Origin: Zizania palustris
Lineage: Eukaryota > Streptophyta > Magnoliopsida > Poales > Poaceae
Reading direction: 5' to 3'
Assembly: GCA_019279435.1 (NCBI GenBank)
Contig: JAAALK010000287.1
Span: 20,274,162 to 20,338,161, forward strand
DNA: 64,000 nucleotides
The notes beneath the pieces are model-generated. The model worked only from the letters and a program-made list of their open reading frames with translations, searched no databases and was not told the origin of the DNA. Shown here piece after piece: positions 32,674 through 44,893 of this stretch (its first letter is position 1; each line of letters opens with the position of its first letter). Made by a program: the position numbers and the translations under genes.

Positions 32674-33889
32674 TAGTAACTAATGAGCTAATCAGCCGAA
32701 AATCTGGTTCTAACATGGAGCAAGCAAGCTAGCTAGCTAGACATACAGGGGTGGATTATTAGTATATTAGGCAATAAAATCTTAGGGTCCGTTTGTTTCA
32801 TCTTCTAGCAACTAGAAATTCTCAGTAACTACCTAGTCTGAGTAGCTGGTGTTTTCTAGCTTTTGAATTCTAGTTCATTTTTAGATTCTACAGCTACTGA
32901 TTCTCACAACCTGAGTCCAGAACTAAACCGTTTGTTTCCACATTAGATTCTAGAAGTCTTAGTTAAATGCTAGATTACGCAACGATATGTAAAGAAAAAC
33001 GTAACACATGTAGGATATACGCCCTATATATACTCCCAACATCCCTCGTCGCATGATGTACCAATGCAATGACCAGCAGAGAGAGATCTATTATGATTTT
33101 CTCGAATAAAAGTTACATAAAATGTATGGACAGATTTCAGCTGCGCGCCTGCCATTTCGCACTACACATGCATGCATCTGACTGCGTAGCAGGCATGCAT
33201 GCAGGGCATGCACTAGTAGATAGTGCATGCAGTGCGTCGTAGGAAGAAATTAAGAAATGTCACAGGCATGCATGCCGGCCCTGTGGTCATATGTCTAGCT
33301 ATATATCTATGAGATATATAGCAAGTACAAGGCTGGTCCTTTTTTAATTTGTACGTACGTATACGTACAACAGCTTGCAACATGCATGCACACATCAGCT
33401 ACGTATAGTACCTGGATTTGCCGTAGTAAAAACCACACACTAGAAGCTACACATATATGGCTAACTTAATATTGTCACCTAGCGACAGGATGAGACCAAA
33501 GGGTTGGAATTTAAAATATAATATCGAAGAGAGAGAAAGATCGAGAGTCTTATATCAACGCTTGATGAAAGCAACGACTCCGATCCCAACAGTACAGCAG
33601 CATTAATTTTCTATCAATTCAATACGGAGATATATGAACGATCGAATTCTGGTACGGGAAGAGAGAGTTCCTAATGTCTCAGTTAGAATGCAGAAATTTC
33701 ATAGAAATCTCATATGGTTTCCAGATAATCAGTTCAGTTCTTGGATAAATTGGGAAAACATCTCATGCATGTACTTCCAATAAAGACCCAAAATGTTAAG
33801 CTTTGACACCATTTGTCAGTTGTCACTCCCCCATCTTCCAATAAAGACAACTCTTTTGAGTAACTAGCTAGTCCGTGTACCTATAACAC

Positions 33890-34109
33890 GAATGTTTTTT
33901 TAAAAAATAATATTTTTTTAAAAAAATTCAAATCTATATGTCGATTTCAAAAATTTACAAAACTAACAGGCAGTCAGCACTTGTGCCGACTGGGTGCCAT
34001 GTCAGCTCTAATCGGCACTTCAAATGTCGACTGCCTATTAGTTTTGCAATTTTTTGAACTTGACATACAAATTTGATTTTTTTAAAAAAAATATTATTTC
34101 AAAAAAATT
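33890..34109. mobile_element. Foldback-type MITE with ~100-bp inverted arms and 10-bp duplication
   Basis: The two halves are long imperfect inverted repeats running from the outer GAAT(G)TTTTTTT inward through CAAAACTAACAGGCAGTC to a short GTGCCG loop. Direct copies of CCTATAACAC flank it (33880-33889 and 34110-34119). Long terminal inverted repeats with a duplication of this size suggest a Mutator-like or Foldback element. Transcripts could fold into one hairpin. Confidence 0.8.
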
Positions 34110-34849
34110 CCTATAACACCCTACTTATACATTCGTTCTCGTTTTGAGTAAAATGCTCAACATGAAAGTGTTGTGGTTAGAATATGTGGGCCGGGTTTAT
34201 ATGTCAGGCGCCACTCTTGCTTAAGGTAGCACAACTGTACATACTTATCTAAGGCACAACTGGACTTAATCTATATTGAATTATTGTCATGAGTCTCACA
34301 GTTTTTGACTTTAAGTATGCAAAAAATGACCAATAATAGTTTTAAACAAGATAAATTTTACAGTTTTTAAGAAGATACTTAGAGGTACCTGAATTAATTA
34401 CACTGAAAATTCTCTGAAAATTTTGGTAACTCCTTGAGGACTTCAAGGACCGTAAAATCAATCCTTAAACAATCTGACTATATAGCATAAATGTTGTGTC
34501 ATGTAAGCTATTGCTTGAGTGTTGCTTGACATAATGGTCAACGAACGTTTACCAATTCTCAGTCAAATTTGACAAATATTGGCTAACAGAGGAAGCACGT
34601 ATGTATGTACATACTCACACCTGGTACCACCGTTCATCGTATATGATGTATATATGTCTTCTTTTTTGTGGGGCGCATACGTCTTCGACCGGTTATATAT
34701 ACATGCGCTTATACGTGCATTAGTGCATACATGAACACGTACTGCAGAGCAACACCCGGATCTGTATATATATGCACGCCTGCATGACCACGTGTCCCTA
34801 CAGTGCATCACTGTAGCCCTCGATCGATCACAATAATGCCTTCATCATT

Positions 34850-35434
34850 CCATTCCTAACTCTCCATACCACGAACACACCAACACCAGCTACCAGCTGC
34901 TAGCCCTCTCTCCTAGCTATCTTGTAAGCCCCCAAGCTGCAGTGACGCAACAGTTGGATGTCTAGCGACGCCATTGCTCGATCAGAGCTCAGAAGCAAAA
35001 GTCACTGCCAAAAACAAACAAACCAACATGTACACACACAAATTCACAGGGAGAGTAAGAGAGAAAGAGAGAGATGGTGGGTGTCTAGTAATACCTAAAG
35101 TTCAGCTCACTCACATCTTTCAGCTTCCTGTGCTTCCTTTTCCTTTCTCCTCCTCCAAACCTTTTCGTCCCTTCTTTCGCCATGCCTTTTCTTTCCCCTT
35201 AAGCTCTGAAGCACACATCGCCATCTTCATGTGAAGAGCTCATCACCTTGCTAGCTAGCTACCTGACCTGATTGATATCAACATCTTCCAGCATAGTAGC
35301 ACTAGCTCAGAGCTCATATGTGAAGGGGAAGAAGAGGAGGAGGAGGAGATCAAGAAGAACTAGTTAGCTTCAACAGTAGTACTGGAACTAGATCTCATCA
35401 CTAGGAAGAAGGTAGTACAAGCTTGGCTACACAA
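34850..35434 (+). promoter_or_regulatory. Likely promoter and 5' leader of the TCP gene
   Basis: The region before the TCP start has GA-rich (GAGAGAAAGAGAG near 35055) and CT-rich (CCTTTTCCTTTCTCCTCC near 35137) tracts typical of grass 5' leaders, and a purine-rich GAAGAAGAGGAGG run at 35327-35350. No single TATA box can be chosen with confidence. The 34682-34770 zone has several TATATA stretches. Confidence 0.35.
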
Positions 35435-36253
35435 ATGTTCCCTTACCTGACTAACCCTCACCATTTGTGCATCTCCCAAGAAACTCAGCAGCCAAACCCT
35501 ACCGGCGGCTTCTTCCCCATCATGCCACCGCCCACGCATCTGGATCAACAGCACTACGACCACTTCTTCTCCGGCCACGGCCACGGTCAGTTCAACTCCG
35601 AGACCCTGGAGGCCGTGCTCAGGCCGCCGCGGGCGGCGACTGTTATTCCGGTGGCTGTGGCGGCGGCGGCGGGAGCGGGAGTGGCGCCAAGAAACGGTGC
35701 CGGCGGCGGCCATACCAGGGCGCGGAAGCGGCCATTCCGGACGGACCGGCACAGTAAGATCCGGACGGCGCAGGGAGTCCGCGACCGCCGGATGCGGCTA
35801 TCCCTCGACGTCGCCCGTGACTTCTTCGCGCTGCAGGACAAGCTCGGCTTCGACAAGGCCAGCAAGACGGTGGACTGGCTGCTCACCCAGTCCAAGCCGG
35901 CCATCGACCGGCTCGCCGACTCCTCCTCCTCCCAGCGCAACGACGTCGCTGGAGACGCCGGCATGTCTTCTCCGACGTCAGCGGAGCGCCGCGATCACCT
36001 AGTACTCATCAAGGAGGCGGGCGGTGCCGGATCAGGGAAGGGAGGAGGAGGAGATGCAGAGAAGGTGAGGGCAAGAAGTGCTAGATCAGTGCCCGTAGAG
36101 CTCGGATGCGAACTCGGCCGCCTTGTGCCGGCACCGGTGCTCGGGGAGTACTACTACGACCTCGGCGAGATGATGAGCAACAACGGGGGCGAAGGAGACG
36201 ACGACGGAGACTACGAGGATGATGGTGATTTCTTGGACGGTATGCAATATTAG
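35435..36253 (+). CDS. REP1: CYC/TB1-type TCP transcription factor, 272 aa
   Basis: TCP proteins are plant nuclear transcription factors that bind GGNCC-type sites and control organ and branch growth. The basic helix-loop-helix TCP domain spans about residues 95-160. It starts RKRPFRTDRHSKI, has the basic end VRDRRMRLS, helix 1 VARDFFALQDKLGF, and ends KTVDWLLTQSKPAIDRL. That form is the class II CYC/TB1 type. No Arg-rich R domain follows. The N-terminus has a His-rich patch (HFFSGHGHG) and the C-terminus is very acidic (DDDGDYEDDGDF). The start is the ATG at 35435; no ATG precedes it in frame nearby. The gene is intronless, as usual for the family. The symbol is a proposal: the neighbours TAF2 and bHLH match my memory of the rice REP1 region (maize BAD1/WAB1). 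Family assignment is firm; orthology is inferred. Confidence 0.92.
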   Translation: MFPYLTNPHHLCISQETQQPNPTGGFFPIMPPPTHLDQQHYDHFFSGHGHGQFNSETLEAVLRPPRAATVIPVAVAAAAGAGVAPRNGAGGGHTRARKRPFRTDRHSKIRTAQGVRDRRMRLSLDVARDFFALQDKLGFDKASKTVDWLLTQSKPAIDRLADSSSSQRNDVAGDAGMSSPTSAERRDHLVLIKEAGGAGSGKGGGGDAEKVRARSARSVPVELGCELGRLVPAPVLGEYYYDLGEMMSNNGGEGDDDGDYEDDGDFLDGMQY

Positions 36254-37312
36254 TTTCAGCTTGCTTGCATGGTCTCTCACTCTCTATAGCAGCTAGTTAA
36301 TTATGCAGCTTAATTAATTTGGTCTTGATCTGCCATTCTGCCTAGCACTTCACTCTAGTTAGTTAATATGCATGCGTGTGTGCACTAAATCTACAACTAG
36401 TGTTTTATCGACCAATCTTATGGTTTCATGCATCAGCTAGATCTTTTCTTTTAATTTGCTCTGTCTAGCTATGTAAGATGTGGCTCTGCTTGATGTTTGG
36501 ATTTGGAGATATTTAGCTAGTAAGCTTTTCTTGAAGTTGTCATTTTTTTTCCATGTGGTTTCACTAGCTAGAGATAAGTGATTCTGCTGACTGCATTATA
36601 TTACTGATCTCTCATGAGATGACTGACGATAATAGACTGCGCGCGTGCAGATAATCTGTTAGTTAAATGATCCAGGATTTTGATCAAAATGATCAATGAA
36701 TGGACTTAATGGTCCATGTGTTTCAGGTAAGCGAAACACTGAATTAAGTTATATAAGCCATGCATATGTAGGCAATTAAGTTCAGATCGAGGTGCAGTTG
36801 ATGAGTACAAAATTATAAATGGATAACAATTTGGAAACTTTCTGATTATTTTGGGTTTAGTATTGTAGTATAGGCAAATGAGTCTCGTTTCCTTCCATGA
36901 ACTGAAGATACATCTCTATCAGGGCAAAAAGGGAAGCGCCACGAGCGCCGTAATACACAGGATCTTGTGGAACTTGATCCTTTCTGAGATTTGATATGTA
37001 ATTAATTTGAACAGATAAGGAAAAAAACTTTTGAAATCCAGAATATATATCAGAAAAGTGTTATCTAAAAAGACATTATTTTGGGGCCACTATTTTTTGC
37101 AGCCTTTGGATTTTAATTAATTTCATTTTTCAAAATTTTGGTTCATCTGCCAAAAAGCAATCATATGTATATATAAAAGAAAAGTGTCATCTAAAAGTCA
37201 TTTCTTAATATCAGAAAAGAAGAAAATTAGTGACAAAAAACTAAGAACCAATTGCCTCCATTTTACTTATACAACTTAATTTAGTCTTTTTGGAAAGCAT
37301 ATTAGAATTTCA

Positions 37313-37359
<47 letters not shown>

Positions 37360-38107
37360 TAAAGGGGTTTGATGTTTAGAATGATTCTGTTATTAATTTC
37401 ATAATTATTTGCCACATTTCCTATTATGTGCAAAATAAAGAAGTAAGATCAAACCATATTCATTTCAGTTTCCTTTCAGAACACTTGCCCATGCTCATTT
37501 AGGGCTAGTTAATTATTAGGCCACATCAATATGCAAATTGGCCAAATTATTTATTTGTCGATCAGTGACCTAATGCTCTTTATTTTGCGCAAAATAAATA
37601 GGTTACTTGTAATATTTTAATACAGGCATGTGTAGTGTTTGGAGACTAATATGACGAACCCCTACTAATTATTAAATATATATAGCTGACAAATGCAATG
37701 CATGTCTCAAATGTTATACACATCATTTGATGAGAGTAAGTGGTATAGCTAGACCAACAGGGGCCATGGTTAAGTTTACCCTGCAGTATTTGCTCATCGG
37801 CCATAGAAAATCAATATGTTTGCTGCTACATTTGATTAGATTGATATATAACAAATGGCCACACAAATATATATATATATATATATATATATGCATATCT
37901 CATCTATTTCTTGCTACTAGTAGCCCTCTCTAATTATACTTTGGTTCCAGCTCCGCCACACTGGCCGGGTATATGTGTACTTCGAGTGGTTATTATAAAA
38001 TGTATGTGATAATTAAAATTCTGCAAGTGTACTGTGATTCCAAACACAATTCACGTGAGAATTATCATAATAAATGTGTCACTAGCTACATGAGCATAGC
38101 TAGCTAG
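36254..38107. other. Intergenic DNA after the TCP gene; no gene seen
   Basis: AT-rich sequence with two (TA)n microsatellites, at about 37313-37355 and 37866-37893. The first few hundred bases probably hold the TCP 3' UTR. Paired TATATATCAGAAAAGTG and TATATAAAAGAAAAGTG segments near 37045 and 37170 suggest a decayed repeat. Confidence 0.5.
37313..37355. repeat. (TA)n microsatellite
   Basis: About 20 uninterrupted TA units. Similar shorter tracts occur at 37866-37893, 56990-57014 and 61460-61482. Confidence 0.9.
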
Positions 38108-38276
38108 CAGCGGCGAATCTAGGATAAATCCTCACCGGGGTCAGTTAAATGGGCTATTAGGGTCCGTTTATTATTTTACTGGGGTCATGACCAGTTAAAA
38201 AAGACTACATACAAGAGTTTCTTACAAAGTCATCGGGGTCGCCGGACCCCGTTAAATACATGTAGGTTCGCCCCTG
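38108..38276. mobile_element. hAT-type MITE (169 bp)
   Basis: Terminal inverted repeats CAGCGGCGAATC and CAGGGGCGAACC (the latter reading from the right end) are flanked by the 8-bp duplication CTAGCTAG (38100-38107 and 38277-38284), the hAT signature. The target is itself a CTAG-repeat, so the duplication is slightly less decisive than usual. It is non-coding. Confidence 0.8.
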
Positions 38277-38851
38277 CTAGCTAGCCTCCACAGTATGTCA
38301 TGTCCAAATTAAAATATATACGCCTCTCTCCATATATACGCATAATGAGTAGTCTTTTTTAACTTTATCTTTGCTTATTTTTCACTAGCTCGTTCGTTGA
38401 TTCCTCTCTTTTTTTCTTGTTGGAATAATATCTATTGTAGAAAGTACACTGCTTCCTTCGATAAAAACATGTCCCCAAAGAAGATGAGCATGGACAATAG
38501 ACTTAGTAAGTCTCCAAAATTGAACATTTTCTGTTGATTTATGTATAAAATGCCATCCATAAATACAAATTATCATCGTATGAAAAACAATTCAAAAAGA
38601 GAATAAACAGTCTAATTATGTTTCATATTACTTTTATGTACTGTTGGAACACATGTTTGAAAACTACAGAATTAAAATCCCAAAATGTGTGGACCAAGCC
38701 CAAGCATGTAAGAAACATTGGGAGACGACATTTTTAGGCACTGAAGGAGGTACCGAGAGATACTACTATACTATAGTTTCTAATGTAAATATTGGTACAT
38801 CCTTATATCTCTTTCAATTGTTAAGTTATTTGACGAAGTATTGAATATTAA

Positions 38852-39041
38852 GAACCTATTTGGTAGAGCTCCGAAGCAGCGGAAAGTGATTCTATCAGGG
38901 AAGCAACTTTTTTAGCTCCCTAGCTTCTAGTTAATTTCAAAGAATCACTCCCGGGATTCTAAAAGCTGAAAGCTGCTGTTTGGTAGAGCTCCCCCTGATT
39001 CCAAGTAGGAAGTTACTCTGAGAGCTCTATTAAACAGGCCC
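38852..39041. mobile_element. MITE-like inverted-repeat element
   Basis: The left end GAACCTATTTGGTAGAGCTC pairs with the right end read in reverse, GGGCCTGTTTAATAGAGCTC. Further inverted copies of AGCTCC and AAGCTG lie inside. The terminal form resembles the many GGCCTGTTTGGTAGAGCTC MITEs of grasses. The target duplication is unclear. Confidence 0.65.
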
Positions 39042-39053
39042 TAACACTAGGAG

Positions 39054-42000
39054 TTGTGATACCTCTTGGTACCCTACATGTAGGGAATATTATAACTATT
39101 GTAATAAAATAATAACAATGATATGGATTACAAATGTGAATCGATTCATATGATAAGAAATATGGAAAGTACCTGCATACAATTCAAAGGTAAATCATCT
39201 CACAAACAATATTTCTGTCCTGCCAATAATGACAAATTAAAGTTTAGTGTGAGTTTGGTCTGATCAATGTGTGTGAGGACGGAGGCTAAAGTCAGAAGCA
39301 TGGTTCATATATTCAGTGTGCGAATTTCTTTAACTGATTGGCTAGCTCGATAGTATGCATGCATATGGTATACATGCAAAAGTACTGGAAGCAAATTAAT
39401 CTCCATCTACATATATAATTACCTATATATACAGATTACAGAGAGGTGAAGCTCATGGAAAACTAGATGGGAGCATGCAGAAGATCGAGCAGGTGTGTAC
39501 ATTTGCATGGAGATCATGCATGCATGAATAGATCACTACTTGAGTAGTTGAGTTATATACAGATATCGCATATCAACATCTCTGTGAAATGATGCAACAA
39601 TCACACATTTTACCACATATATGCACGTACTCACACGGCGCAACATCGCTGTTACAATTAATGGAGTGATGATCGATCAATCAATACTAGTTTCTAGCTG
39701 CCTGAAGTTAGGTCGCCATGCATCATGTAGGGTTTGCTTTCCTTTGATTTGATTGGATAATACCGTACGTTGCCGCGCGCCAAAGTACTGTGGTCGTACT
39801 TGCCGCGCAAATCGCTCTCTCTGCAGGTCATCGATCGGGGCAGCAAATTGTTTATATGCAAATGTACGTGCACGTCTGTCGTCGTCACCGATCGTTTCGA
39901 TTTCGAACGATAGCGCTAGCTAGCAGCTAGTAGGCAGGCATGCAGTAGTACTGAATGAGTGAAACGAAAAGACTTGTACACACGCGTATGGGCGTCGCCT
40001 ACGCTATCCACCGGCACGTCGTCCACGGCGTCGTCGCCGCCGACCTGATGAGTTTCACTGTAGCTTTGCGGTCATGCATGCGCATGAACAGTAGCAGAAG
40101 CCAGAAGCTAGCTAGTTATTAGCGCCTCCAGTCGATATCGATCTCTCTTCCCAATTTGATTGATTAATTTATCGGATCAAGTCGATCGATCTCTCGCCTG
40201 GGCAGTGAGGATAGACCGACATTTAGACGATCGAGGAGCGAGGCGATGACTGAAGAATTGAAACGAAAAATTAAAAAGCCAGGTCTCTCGCTGATCTGAT
40301 CTGATGGCATGGCATGCATGCAGGCGGAGGATCTCTGTCGTGTCGGCGTCCTTTCTATATAACAGCTGCAGCGCAACCCTAGAGCACCGCGACGTGCGTA
40401 GGCTCGGCCCCGTGTTTTGGGCTTTAATTTCTTGTTCCCCCCCATCAATCGATCAGCAGAGCAGCTTCAGTGTGCATCATGCAGTCAAAACAAGCCTGCA
40501 GATGAACCAAACATGCACGCAACCTTAATTTCAATTTGATCGATGATATCTCCTCGATCGGTTTCGATACTCTAGCTTATAGAACATGATAACTTAAATT
40601 ACAAATAGGAGATTTAATTTAATAATTATTGCATGTTCCCTTCGTTGATATATATAGATATATAATTGCATCTCGACTTGGATTATTAGTCTGCTGCTTG
40701 CGGCTTCAATTCGATATGATCAGAGGTAGCACAGAATTGAATTCACCTCTCGCATCGCATGTTCTCTTGCTGAAAATATTAATGGTTATGTGCACTAGCT
40801 AAATTGTTTGACTTGGTCGTGTTGGTCAAGCTAGCACTGCACATAGAAATTACTCCGGCCACTTCGTGAATGGTCGTGTACTGATCGATGTCTGCGCAAT
40901 GTCGTCTTAGAAAGTGTCGTTTCACAATATTGTCTGTCAATTTTTTACGCATCTTTCCCGCAACAACACGCAAGGTCCTCATCTAGTTTACAGTAAAAAT
41001 TAACTTTAATACCATGTGTTTTGTTCGGTTTTTTCGAACAGTTTCTCAGGAAGATAAAAATTCAATCAAATATCAAATAAATAATCTTTTCCAGTACAAA
41101 ATAAAAGATATCCATCCTTCAGGTTCCACGACGAACTTTTCATGGTTGTTTGTGTGCTCCAATGCTTTCTGCTGTTATCGTCCGCATGTCCCTATCAAAG
41201 ATGTGCTTTAGTGCAAAATCCATATATCTACTTTAATCAAATAATTTCATAACTTTTTTATAGATCTCGTTTTATAATATATTTTTAGCTCATGGTTTAT
41301 ATTAGTTTTTTAATCTACTTCTCGACCCATTACATCCGTGGGTTAATTCTAACTAGATACCCATACAAGTAATCATCTACCTCCCCGTTCCAAATTAAAT
41401 CACCAAATATCTTATGGGCGTGACGGCTAACCTCATCATGCCTGCGTAAATAAGAAATTAAGAGGATTTTTTCACTGATGCTAATTTGTCAATCCCATGG
41501 AGTAATCAGATATACGAATGGGGCTAGCTACCGTTACATAATGAATAAATTAAGCTCCATTCCAAAACAATTAATATATTGAGGTGACATCGATCAATCG
41601 TTCGCATGAAGAGAGAATCGAATTGGAATCATAGAGCAAGTGATCGATCGAATGGGTAAGAAACCAACATATACGCTTGAATCCTTGATTCCTTCATTCA
41701 CATTTGCGCAAATTGAGAAGATGATGCAGATAATAGCACATACATAGCGCATTCAGCCTAGCGGTAGTACATGGGTTGTATATATGTGTCCGTTATTCGA
41801 GCCTGGCTCAGCACAGGGGGCTCATTGTTCCGATCCCCTATGATTAATTAAATTCTGGATAGGAATGAATATGTTGTTCATTTCTCAATAACGCATCGAT
41901 GCTAATTATTAAATCCGCGCACTATTACACAACCTGAAAAATAAGGGTCTATTTGCTAGCACCGTGTGTGACTAGTTTACTTCAGCAGCTAGCTATCTAG

Positions 42001-44194
42001 CTATACCCAGTAATTCCGAAGCATTTCTAATCAGCGGCGCTGCAGATCGGTGCCGCATCGTAATTCATATTTCATATAGCGCTCACAGCCACTGTTCACT
42101 TTGCTCGGTGATGTGACTTACGGTCCTGCCGCTGCGCCGCTGCCGCGCACAGCGCACGTCTCCCGCTCCGCGCGCGCGCGCGCCGTGACGTGCCCGCGCT
42201 AGCCCGCGCGCGCGGGTAATCCAGCCCGAACGCGCCGTGACGCGTTGCCACTCGAAGGCCCAAACTGAGGGCGCCGTGGTTTATCTGGCAGTAGGCCGCA
42301 GCCCGCAGGGCAAGGCCGCGCTGAAAAAAAACGAATATTTTAATAATACTTTTTTTTCTGAAATTACATTTTTGGTAACCATTTAAAAAAACTGCATATC
42401 TAGGTGCTAAAAAACGATTTTTTAAATGATTTTTTTTTCTGAAATTACGTTTATGTGTGTTTGTTTTAAAACAAATACAGATCTAGATCCTCTATATCGA
42501 CAAACCAAGTGGGATTTCCACTGACGAGTGATTGACAAGTTTACCTGTTTACTGATCTGGATTTGTGATGGCTTGTTGTGTTCACCGAAGAGATCAGTGT
42601 GTGTTGAGATATGTGTTCTGCGTGGAGATTCGTGTTTTGCTTGTCTTATGTGTGCAGGGTTGAGATGCAAGTCAACTATCAACGATCAAGCATGCTGGGT
42701 GAAGTTGAGGAAGATCTCATGCGTACACGTGGAGATAGAGAGGGATATGGACGGACGGATGATCGGGACAATGTATTGACCAAGTCAACGAAAGGGAGAC
42801 CAGTGCAAGTGACAAGACGACTCGAGGGATCGAGAGCAGGAGAGACTTGCTGGTAGTCGAGTTCGCGGATTTGTGACACGTGTCGGTGATCTGGAGAGCT
42901 TTGTTGGTTTCGGCTCAAAACCGTCGGATCGAGATCCATGCGTCCTGAAATGAAGCCGTAGTCGCTACGAAAGCTTCGGATTAGGACGAAGTATATTTAG
43001 ATAGGTTTTTACTTTTTTAGCCCTGTGGGCCTTGCATTTGTAAGAAAACCTTAGAGGTAAATTTGTCTTTTCCTTTTTGAACTCAGGCTACAAAAACCCA
43101 TGTAGCCCTCTAGGGTTTCTCACCCATTTTAAAAAACACTATCATTTCAGAAATTTGAGGGTCACTTTTTATCGTTTCTTCTTCCTCCTGTGTTGTTCTC
43201 CGCTGCCGTCCATTCTCCTGAAATATTTGTCGGCTTTCATCCGGCCAGCCTTGTGCTCGTCGAGGTTTTTCTCGTCTAGTTCTGCACCGGCGTCAGTTCA
43301 CGCGCCACGGACTCTAGCGGCGCCTGCCAATTCGGACGGTTTTCTTCTTGCCGAAGCTCCAAACGCTAGGATTGCTCTGCACTGCCTCCAGTTTTTCCCT
43401 GCATTGATTTTGGCCGCCAAGCACTGCACGACTTCTTAGTTTTCATCACTAGGGAGTCACACACAGAAAATTATTTCTTTTTCTCTGTTTCTCGTTTTGT
43501 GTGTTGTATGCAAATTGGTTCTGTGACTTGTGTCCGTGCTCATTGAAGCTTCCAGGAAGTGCCCTGCACTATGCGTGAACTTGTGTTTGCACGAGTAAAT
43601 TTTTGGGACTCGACTCCCGGTGCTGCTTGCGAGGAAGCAGTTGGCGGAGAGAGCGAGGTAGCTTGATGCACACAAGGTGCTCGGTGTTTTGTCTGCACTG
43701 CACAGGATAAGCAGTAATTACTTTCTCGTTTTGCGTGCACTTACATTTATTATTCCTATTTATTATTCGGTGATGGATTAATTTACTGCAAGCATTTTAT
43801 TGATATATCCTTGTGTTTTTTAGTGCACATCAAGTATTTGTTAAATCATCTACGAGCACATTTATTTTCACCATTTAATTAAATTGTTGTGCACCGTGGA
43901 TTTTTAGTTTGTGTTTTATGAAATGCTAGTGATTATTGGATATTTTTCTAGCACTTGATGATATGCCTATCTAGTCTGTGAGCTTTATTAATTTGCCTTG
44001 TGTGTGTTGTACTACTGTCTTTTTAATTAGGACATCGGTGTGTTTTTGAAGGTTGGATTATTTTCAATGCTTGTGTTATGTGCATTATATTGGCATAATT
44101 AGTTAGAATTAGTTAAGATAAAATTAGTTAGTTAGGATTATTTCTATTTTAAAGATAGAGATACGGTTAGTAGATTAAATTGTATTAGGCCTAT
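39054..44194. other. Intergenic DNA; no supported gene
   Basis: Mostly AT-rich sequence with a CG-dinucleotide-rich island at about 42120-42300. From about 42.4 kb the base composition and text resemble old retrotransposon leader or LTR sequence, but I cannot define ends. The final bases CCTAT (44190-44194) are the target duplication of the Gypsy element. Confidence 0.5.
41745..41870 (+). mobile_element. Possible tRNA-derived SINE
   Basis: CAGCCTAGCGGTAGTACATGG resembles a pol III A box, and TTATTCGAGCC about 40 bases later resembles a B box. Spacing and order fit a tRNA-derived SINE head, followed by a GATCCCCT segment. There is no clear tail or target duplication, so this is tentative. Confidence 0.35.
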
Positions 44195-44686
44195 TGTTGG
44201 GGGAAATTACTCCATTTCCAAGGCTTAAAGTAATTCATCAAAGGCTGAAGCTTGCTCCGAAGCTAGTGAGCAGAGGTTCGAAGGGTGAGGCGCCACACCG
44301 AAGGGTGCAGCGGTGCGAAGCCTTGGAGAACCATTCGGATGGGAGATGGAGGCCTCGAAGCCGAAGGACATGATTGATTGGATGTCCGCCTTATCCATCT
44401 ACCTTGTAGTATTTTACCTTATATAACCTTGTTTATGGTACCGAATAGTTTCCACTATGTCGGTTGTAATCTAGGGGTAAATAGGTCTTTTCCTTATGCT
44501 TTTTCCCTTATAAATACCCCCTTTGTACCTTGTAAAGGGGGATCCAGAACAAGTTATTAATCACACTCATTCGGACCACTCGAGTTATTATCCAATACGG
44601 AGGCTCGAGGTAGTCCTAAAGCGCAAACTCCTTGTTTGTCCGTTCTTGATTTCAGAGAACCTGTTGGCGTAACATTTGCGCCAACA
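44195..44686 (+). repeat. 5' LTR of the Gypsy element
   Basis: 492 bp with TG...CA ends. TATAAATA at 44509-44516 is a good TATA box for the sense transcript. The CTCCGAAG/TTCGAAG motif typical of the whole element begins here. Confidence 0.95.
44509..44516 (+). promoter_or_regulatory. TATA box in the Gypsy LTR
   Basis: TATAAATA within the 5' LTR, about 170 bases before its end, in the position expected for the U3 promoter. The same motif is present in the 3' LTR near 55790. Confidence 0.6.
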
Positions 44687-44687
44687 G

Positions 44688-44705
44688 TTGGCGCCGTCCG
44701 TGGGG
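44688..44705 (+). other. Primer binding site of the Gypsy element
   Basis: TTGGCGCCGTCCGTGGGG starts two bases after the LTR end. The TGGCGCCG core matches the complement of a plant tRNA-Asp 3' end as I recall it; the tRNA identity is less certain than the function. Confidence 0.7.
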
Positions 44706-44893
44706 AACCAAGTTCTAAAAGCTTGTTCTCTGCTGCTGACTGCACTTCGAAGAGTACTTACGGAGGGAGCCTCGGAGTCTCAAGATTCTGCGCACCCTTC
44801 AGTTAAGGGCTTCTTAGTGCAGCCCGAAGGCCTTCACTCGACCCCTCGGGTCGTTCGAAGTCCTCCGTCTCCAAGACCTCTTCGTGGCTAGCT

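Noticed and set aside
35423..35434. Longer TCP start four codons upstream
   Set aside because: That codon is TTG; the first in-frame ATG is at 35435 and matches the MFP start of grass CYC/TB1 proteins.
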